This document shows, in pieces, positions 5,270 through 9,430 of a stretch of DNA of 9,430 bases; position 1 is the stretch's first letter; each line of letters starts with the position of its first letter. The stretch is from an uncultured Christensenellaceae bacterium (GTDB taxonomy: Bacteria > Bacillota > Clostridia > Christensenellales > Christensenellaceae), in assembly GCA_934373295.1 (NCBI GenBank), contig CAKROK010000070.1, positions 1-9,430 of the forward strand, written 5' to 3'. Below the pieces are notes generated by a model, which did not search any database, was not told the origin of the DNA, and saw only the letters and a program-made list of their open reading frames with translations. A program made the translations under genes and the position numbers.

Positions 5270-7204
5270 TTATTCGTTTTCGCCGTTTGCTTCAGTATCC
5301 TCAAGCGAGCTTTCGCAGGTATCCGCGATCTTCACGCCCGTGAGACTGCCCGTCTCAAAGAGGTTTTCGAACTCCTCGCCCGTGATGCTCTCTCTTTCCG
5401 CGAGAACGCCCGCGATGAGGTGTATCTTATCCATGTTCTCCGTCAAGACTTTCTCCGCGCGCTCATAGGCGTTGGCGACGATCTTGTGTATCTCGGAATC
5501 TATCTTTGCGCCGAGCTGCTCGGAGAAATCCCTCGTGTGGCCGAAATCACGCCCTAAGAATACCTCCTGATCGCCGCCCAGATAGATGGGGCCGATCTCT
5601 GAGGACATGCCGTACGTCACGACCATGCTCTTCGCCATCTCCGTCGCGCGCTGAATGTCGTTGGATGCGCCGGTGGAGATATCGCCCAGCACGAGCTGCT
5701 CCGCGACTCTGCCGCCTAAGAGCATACATATTTCATCCAGCATCTTTGAGCGGAACATGTGCCTGTCGTCGTTCGCGGGAAGGGTGAGCGTATAGCCCGC
5801 CGCCATGCCTCTCGGGACGATGGAGACCTCGTGAACGGGGTCACAGTTGGGCAGCACCTTCGCGATGACCGCGTGGCCGACCTCGTGATAGGCCGTGCAG
5901 CGCTTGTCCTTTTCCGTGACGACTCTGCTCTTCTTCTCCGGGCCGGCGACGACACGCTTGATAGCCTCTTCTATCTCGCTCATGCCGATATCCTTGCGGC
6001 TGCGTCTTGCGGCGAGGATAGCCGCCTCATTCAGCACGTTTTCAAGATCCGCGCCTATGAAGCCGGGGGTCATCTTCGCTAAAACTGCCAAATCGACCTC
6101 GCTGTTAAGCGGCTTGTTTTTGGAATGAACGCGCAGTATGGCCTCTCTGCCCTTGACGTCGGGATAGCTCACGACGACCTGTCTGTCAAAACGACCGGGA
6201 CGCAGCAGCGCGGGGTCTAATATATCCTGTCTGTTCGTCGCGGCGATGACGATTATGCCGTCGTTCACCTGGAAGCCGTCCATCTCGACCAAGAGCTGAT
6301 TTAACGTCTGCTCTCTCTCATCGTGACCGCCGCCCAGGCCCGCGCCTCTCTGGCGGCCGACCGCGTCTATCTCATCTATGAAGATTATGCAGGGAGCGTT
6401 CTTTTTAGCCGTGTCAAACAGGTCTCTCACCCTTGACGCGCCCACGCCCACGAACATCTCGACGAAATCCGAGCCGCTTATGGAGAAGAAGGGAACGCCT
6501 GCTTCACCCGCAACGGCTTTCGCTAAAAGCGTTTTACCGCCGCCGGGAGGGCCGACGAGCAGCACGCCCTTGGGAATCCTCGCGCCCAATACGGCGAACT
6601 TTTTAGGCTCCTTTAAGAAATCGACGATCTCTTTAAGCTCCTCTTTTTCCTCATCCGCGCCCGCGACGTCCGCAAAGGTCTTGCGGTTCTTGTCGTTCTG
6701 CATACTCATATGCGCTTTAGATTTGCCGAACTTCATCGCGCCGGCGTTTCCGCCGCCCTGCGCCTGACGCATCATCCATACCCAGAACACTATCACAAGC
6801 ACTATGAGCAGTATGTAGGGCAGGAAGCTCAGCCACATTGACGTCTCCGGCTCGGGGTTATATGTTATATTGATGTCCAGCTGCGTGACGTCCTTTTTGC
6901 CCGTAACCTCGAGCAGATCGTTCTGGAACTGATAAATCGAGGGAACGTATACGGTGTAGTCGTACTTATCGGGCATTTCGGACGGCTTATATGCGGAATC
7001 CGTCTTTAGTGCGGTGAGCGTATTCGCCGTCACCTGAATCGCGGAGATCTCGTCATCCTTGACCATCTCCATGAACTCAGAATAGCCCTTTTTCGCGTCC
7101 TTATCGGTCTTTGCGGGCGTGCCCACGAGCTTCACGAGCAGAACTATCGCGATAATGAGGACGATGTATAAAAGCGGTCCTCTGAAAATCTTCTTATCCT
7201 TCAA
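5270..7204 (-). CDS. ftsH: ATP-dependent membrane zinc metalloprotease FtsH
   Basis: A hexameric AAA+ protease in the cytoplasmic membrane that extracts and degrades misassembled membrane proteins and short-lived regulators. The 644 residues are full length. An N-terminal membrane helix (about 9-27) precedes an external domain (28-125) and a second helix (about 126-145). The AAA+ module has Walker A GPPGGGKT (218-225), the pore motif MFVG (250-253), Walker B IIFIDEIDA (273-281) and second region of homology ATNRQDILDPALLRPGRFDR (322-341). The zinc site is HEVGH (440-444), with Asp516 the likely third ligand. Walker A has Gly222 where FtsH proteins normally carry Thr; the essential Lys224 and Thr225 remain. 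The start is TTG at 7204, supported by AAGGAGG seven bases upstream; the next Met (45) would lose the first membrane helix. It is the third gene of the tilS-hpt-ftsH operon. Confidence 0.96.
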   Translation of the reverse strand: MKDKKIFRGPLLYIVLIIAIVLLVKLVGTPAKTDKDAKKGYSEFMEMVKDDEISAIQVTANTLTALKTDSAYKPSEMPDKYDYTVYVPSIYQFQNDLLEVTGKKDVTQLDINITYNPEPETSMWLSFLPYILLIVLVIVFWVWMMRQAQGGGNAGAMKFGKSKAHMSMQNDKNRKTFADVAGADEEKEELKEIVDFLKEPKKFAVLGARIPKGVLLVGPPGGGKTLLAKAVAGEAGVPFFSISGSDFVEMFVGVGASRVRDLFDTAKKNAPCIIFIDEIDAVGRQRGAGLGGGHDEREQTLNQLLVEMDGFQVNDGIIVIAATNRQDILDPALLRPGRFDRQVVVSYPDVKGREAILRVHSKNKPLNSEVDLAVLAKMTPGFIGADLENVLNEAAILAARRSRKDIGMSEIEEAIKRVVAGPEKKSRVVTEKDKRCTAYHEVGHAVIAKVLPNCDPVHEVSIVPRGMAAGYTLTLPANDDRHMFRSKMLDEICMLLGGRVAEQLVLGDISTGASNDIQRATEMAKSMVVTYGMSSEIGPIYLGGDQEVFLGRDFGHTRDFSEQLGAKIDSEIHKIVANAYERAEKVLTENMDKIHLIAGVLAERESITGEEFENLFETGSLTGVKIADTCESSLEDTEANGENE

Positions 7205-7211
7205 ATCCTAT

Positions 7212-7218
7212 CCTCCTT
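7212..7218 (-). promoter_or_regulatory. Ribosome binding site fixing the TTG start of ftsH
   Basis: AAGGAGG on the minus strand lies seven bases before TTG (7204-7202), in the 22-base gap after hpt. Its near-perfect match and spacing decide for the TTG start over any later ATG. Confidence 0.85.
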
Positions 7219-7226
7219 AGGCATGC

Positions 7227-7784
7227 TCAGGAATAAATCTCCGGTTTGAGCGTGCCGATGAAATTCAAATTTCTGTAAATGCCATCGTAGTCGAGGCCGT
7301 ATCCAACGAGGAACTCATCGGGGACGACAAATCCGACGTAATCGGCATCAATATCGACCTCTCTGCGAGAGGGCTTATCGAGCAGGCAGCAGGTCTTTAT
7401 GGACGATGCGCCGCGTTTGGCGAGCGTGTTCGTGAGCTTATAGAGCGTGTTGCCGCTGTCGATTATATCCTCGACGATCATGACGTCCTTACCGGTGATG
7501 TCCTCCTCGAGGTCATAGAGTATGCGCACGTTTCCGGAGCTTTCCGTACCGCCGCCGTAGCTCGAAATCCTCATGAAATTCATGGTGAGCGGCATGTCAA
7601 GCTCGCATATCAGATTGATATAGAACATGGACGCGCCGTTTAATATACACACGAACAGGGGGCATTTGCCCTCATAATCCTCGGTTATCTGCGCGGCAAG
7701 CTCCTTGATCCTCGCCTTGATCTGATCCTCTGTGAGCAGTACCTTTTCAATATCCTTCCCCAAAATGCCGTTAAGCTCTTTCAC
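7227..7784 (-). CDS. hpt: Hypoxanthine (guanine) phosphoribosyltransferase
   Basis: Purine salvage enzyme: joins hypoxanthine or guanine to PRPP, giving IMP or GMP; cytoplasmic. I start it at GTG 7784, giving 185 residues close to the B. subtilis enzyme length, because GGAGG lies nine bases upstream. An in-frame ATG at 7805 would add seven residues and overlap tilS, but its nearest ribosome-binding-like GAGG is 13 bases away. Counting from GTG, motifs are LNGA (48-51, the pyrophosphate loop, with Asn where many members have Lys or Arg), the flexible-loop SSYGGG (74-79), the PRPP motif VEDIIDSGNT (104-113), DK (136-137) and VGYGLDY (160-166) in the purine site. The gene begins one base after the tilS stop, which suggests translational coupling. 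Its substrate PRPP is made by prs in the same block. Confidence 0.93.
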   Translation of the reverse strand: MKELNGILGKDIEKVLLTEDQIKARIKELAAQITEDYEGKCPLFVCILNGASMFYINLICELDMPLTMNFMRISSYGGGTESSGNVRILYDLEEDITGKDVMIVEDIIDSGNTLYKLTNTLAKRGASSIKTCCLLDKPSRREVDIDADYVGFVVPDEFLVGYGLDYDGIYRNLNFIGTLKPEIYS

Positions 7785-7785
7785 G

Positions 7786-9144
7786 CTATTGTTCCTCCGC
7801 TTCATTTATAAATTTTATCCTCAATTTACAGGGCGTATCGTTATCCACCCTCAACTTGTCAGAAATCGCATATCCCACGACCCACAATATCTCGCCGTCC
7901 TTCGCAATAAGGGGCAAATCGTCTCTCTCATCCCGCGGGACTTTGGCGTCTATAAGAAAGTCCTTGAGTTTTTTTTCACCGCCGCCGAACGGCTTAAACC
8001 TGTCGCCCGCGCGGCGCGTCCTTATGACGGCGCCCGTGAGCATATCCGCATTTACCGTCTGAACGAGCGACTTCGGCGAGGTAAAAGCAGCGTCCTCACA
8101 GGGAGAACATTCCAGCCTGCCGCACCATATATCAGTCGCCCCGTCGATATTCAGCGGAACAGGACCGTATTTTTTTATTATACCTTTTTTGGCGGATATT
8201 TTCAAACTGTTATATGAAACTTGTGCAAAAAATCTTTCGCCCAGCTCATAGCGTTTTCCCGTACCCGCAGAGCACAGCGCGTATATCGCCTCGATGTGCG
8301 CAAGCTCGACGTCCTTTATCGACCCGACGGACGCAAGCGCGATGCGCAAAACGCGCCGCGCGACCGCCTTGTTGAGCGATAACAGCGCGGGAATGTCGAC
8401 ATATACGCAGTCATTCTCACGGCGGGATATCCGCGCAAGCTCGGCGCTCGCAATCTCGTTTAATGCGGCGTCCTCCTCGCCGATAAGCCCGGATGCGCGC
8501 ACGATGGACTCACAGCTCCTGGGATTTATCTTACAAAGCGCGGGCATTATCACGTTTCGAATGTAGTTTCGCGAATAGTCCGTGTCTGCATTTGTGGAAT
8601 CCGTCGCGTAAGCTATGCCCTCATCTTTCAAAAACGCCTCGATATCGCCGCGCGTCGCGAACAGCAGCGGACGGACGATATTCGGCTCGCGCTTGGGCTT
8701 CATGGAGGATAGTCCGGTTAGCCCGCTCCCGCGCAGGAGGTTAAAGACGAACGTCTCTGCGGCGTCCTCGATATGGTGCGCCACGGCGATGTATTTAAGA
8801 CCGTGCGTCTTTGACGCCTCTTCAAAGAACTCATATCGTAGTCTGCGCGCAGCGCTCTCTTCACTTTCGCCTGAAAGCATATTTTGGGGGACGAACACGC
8901 GCTTTTTAAGCAGAGGCACGCCGATTTTTTCACACAGTCGCTCGACAAGGCGCATATCGCAAAGAGACTCCTCACCACGAATGCCATGCTCCACATGCAG
9001 CGCGGTGACGTTATAACCCGCCTTTTTCAGGCACAACAACATCGCGACGGAATCCGCTCCGCCCGATACCGCCGCACCTATAGTGTCGTCATATGTAAAA
9101 AGCTCTTGTTCCGAGATGTACTCGGTCATTTTTTCAGTAAGCAT
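7786..9144 (-). CDS. tilS: tRNA(Ile)-lysidine synthetase
   Basis: Ligates lysine to C34 of tRNA-Ile(CAU), switching it from Met to Ile charging and AUG to AUA decoding; essential and cytoplasmic. I start at ATG 9144 (452 residues) because this places the P-loop SGGADS at 27-32, as in other family members. In-frame TTG 9183, ATG 9162 and ATG 9129 are alternatives and none has a good ribosome binding site. The N-terminal ATP-pyrophosphatase domain also has AHHIEDAAET (122-131), where the usual form is AHHADDQAET, so an Asp and a Gln are replaced by Glu and Ala. SRNYIRN (191-197) matches the conserved region after the domain. The C-terminal TilS domain shows RTRRAGDRFKP (375-385) and KKLKDFLID (391-399). 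It is first in the operon, and its stop is one base before the hpt GTG. Confidence 0.93.
   Translation of the reverse strand: MLTEKMTEYISEQELFTYDDTIGAAVSGGADSVAMLLCLKKAGYNVTALHVEHGIRGEESLCDMRLVERLCEKIGVPLLKKRVFVPQNMLSGESEESAARRLRYEFFEEASKTHGLKYIAVAHHIEDAAETFVFNLLRGSGLTGLSSMKPKREPNIVRPLLFATRGDIEAFLKDEGIAYATDSTNADTDYSRNYIRNVIMPALCKINPRSCESIVRASGLIGEEDAALNEIASAELARISRRENDCVYVDIPALLSLNKAVARRVLRIALASVGSIKDVELAHIEAIYALCSAGTGKRYELGERFFAQVSYNSLKISAKKGIIKKYGPVPLNIDGATDIWCGRLECSPCEDAAFTSPKSLVQTVNADMLTGAVIRTRRAGDRFKPFGGGEKKLKDFLIDAKVPRDERDDLPLIAKDGEILWVVGYAISDKLRVDNDTPCKLRIKFINEAEEQ
7794..7798 (-). promoter_or_regulatory. Ribosome binding site of hpt inside the tilS 3' end
   Basis: GGAGG, read on the minus strand within the last codons of tilS, is nine bases from GTG (7784-7782). 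It supports the GTG start and means ribosomes finishing tilS pass over the hpt initiation site. Confidence 0.65.
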
Positions 9145-9206
9145 TGTGGTATTATTCCGCATATCCCGAATGATAATCGACAACTTTGCAAATTTGGTTT
9201 GTTAAG

Positions 9207-9215
9207 ATGATAACA
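9207..9215 (-). promoter_or_regulatory. Weak candidate extended -10 promoter for the tilS operon
   Basis: Read on the minus strand, TGTTATCAT (9215-9207) is a TGn-type extended -10 with five of six matches in TATCAT. I find no good -35 at the right distance. Start of transcription would be near 9200. Confidence 0.3.
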
Positions 9216-9264
9216 GTTTATTATGACAATACTGTGAACTTGTCTGGACGTGCGGGGGATTATA

Positions 9265-9287
9265 AGGTTGCTTTGCTTCGCAAAGCT
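9265..9287. repeat. Short hairpin repeat, right copy
   Basis: Direct-orientation copy of 225-247 with one loop difference. The hairpin is GCTTTGC (9270-9276), loop TTC, GCAAAGC (9280-9286). It lies upstream of the tilS promoter region and has no visible coding role. Confidence 0.6.
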
Positions 9288-9327
9288 TCAAATTAAACGC
9301 AAATCTTTCGCCTTGCCCCTCGATTAA

Positions 9328-9392
9328 AAAGCGAGCTTGCCGACGAGGCGCGGCGCAGGTTTTTGCGGCCTTCGGCCGCAAAAACTAAGCCC
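9328..9392 (-). repeat. Dispersed repeat, right copy
   Basis: Reverse-complement copy of 411-473. Its central hairpin, GTTTTTGCGGCC (9359-9370), loop TTC, GGCCGCAAAAAC (9374-9385), has a 12 bp stem, one pair longer than the left copy, and the loops differ. The rest of 9184-9430 shows no gene. Confidence 0.75.
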
Positions 9393-9430
9393 ACAAACTA
9401 ATGCATACGGTCTGTAAAATTATCGCGCAG

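Noticed and set aside
598..7204. Functional link between the serpins and FtsH
   Set aside because: FtsH is a cytosolic-side zinc metalloprotease, while serpins trap serine or cysteine proteases outside the cell; the genes are on opposite strands with a terminator between the blocks.
7732..8217. 161-residue plus-strand open frame opposite hpt and tilS
   Set aside because: Shadow of the conserved TilS C-terminal domain.

Overview
The window looks like chromosomal DNA from a low-to-mid-GC Gram-positive bacterium of the Clostridia type. The reasons are the tilS-hpt-ftsH gene order (also found in Bacillus subtilis), strong GGAGG-type ribosome binding sites, TTG and GTG starts, lipoprotein signal peptides and sigma-70-like promoters. 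I cannot name a family or genus from the sequence alone. A gut habitat is only an inference from the tandem serpins.

Layout. Positions 1-597 hold no convincing gene. This stretch is a mosaic of short repeats and very strong hairpins, ending in a candidate promoter. Two tandem plus-strand genes follow (598-1851 and 1944-3248). Both encode secreted serpin-family protease inhibitors with lipoprotein signal peptides. They share the scaffold and the inhibitory hinge but differ completely in the scissile part of the reactive-centre loop. The second gene has its own candidate promoter. A bidirectional terminator (3263-3288) separates them from a block transcribed on the minus strand.

Minus-strand block, in transcription order from the right: tilS (tRNA-Ile lysidine synthetase), hpt (hypoxanthine phosphoribosyltransferase, almost abutting tilS), ftsH (membrane AAA+ zinc protease, TTG start), an intrinsic terminator, a PHP-domain phosphoesterase, then prs (PRPP synthetase, unusual motif set) with its own promoter. 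tilS-hpt-ftsH looks like one operon for tRNA decoding, purine salvage and membrane proteostasis. prs makes PRPP, the co-substrate of Hpt, so the block contains both producer and consumer of that metabolite. The right flank (9184-9430) carries no gene. It contains a copy, in inverted orientation, of a repeat present at 411-473, plus a second short hairpin repeat shared with 225-247.

The part most worth a second look is the serpin pair: duplicated inhibitors anchored on the cell surface with diverged bait loops, lying next to a repeat- and hairpin-rich region.
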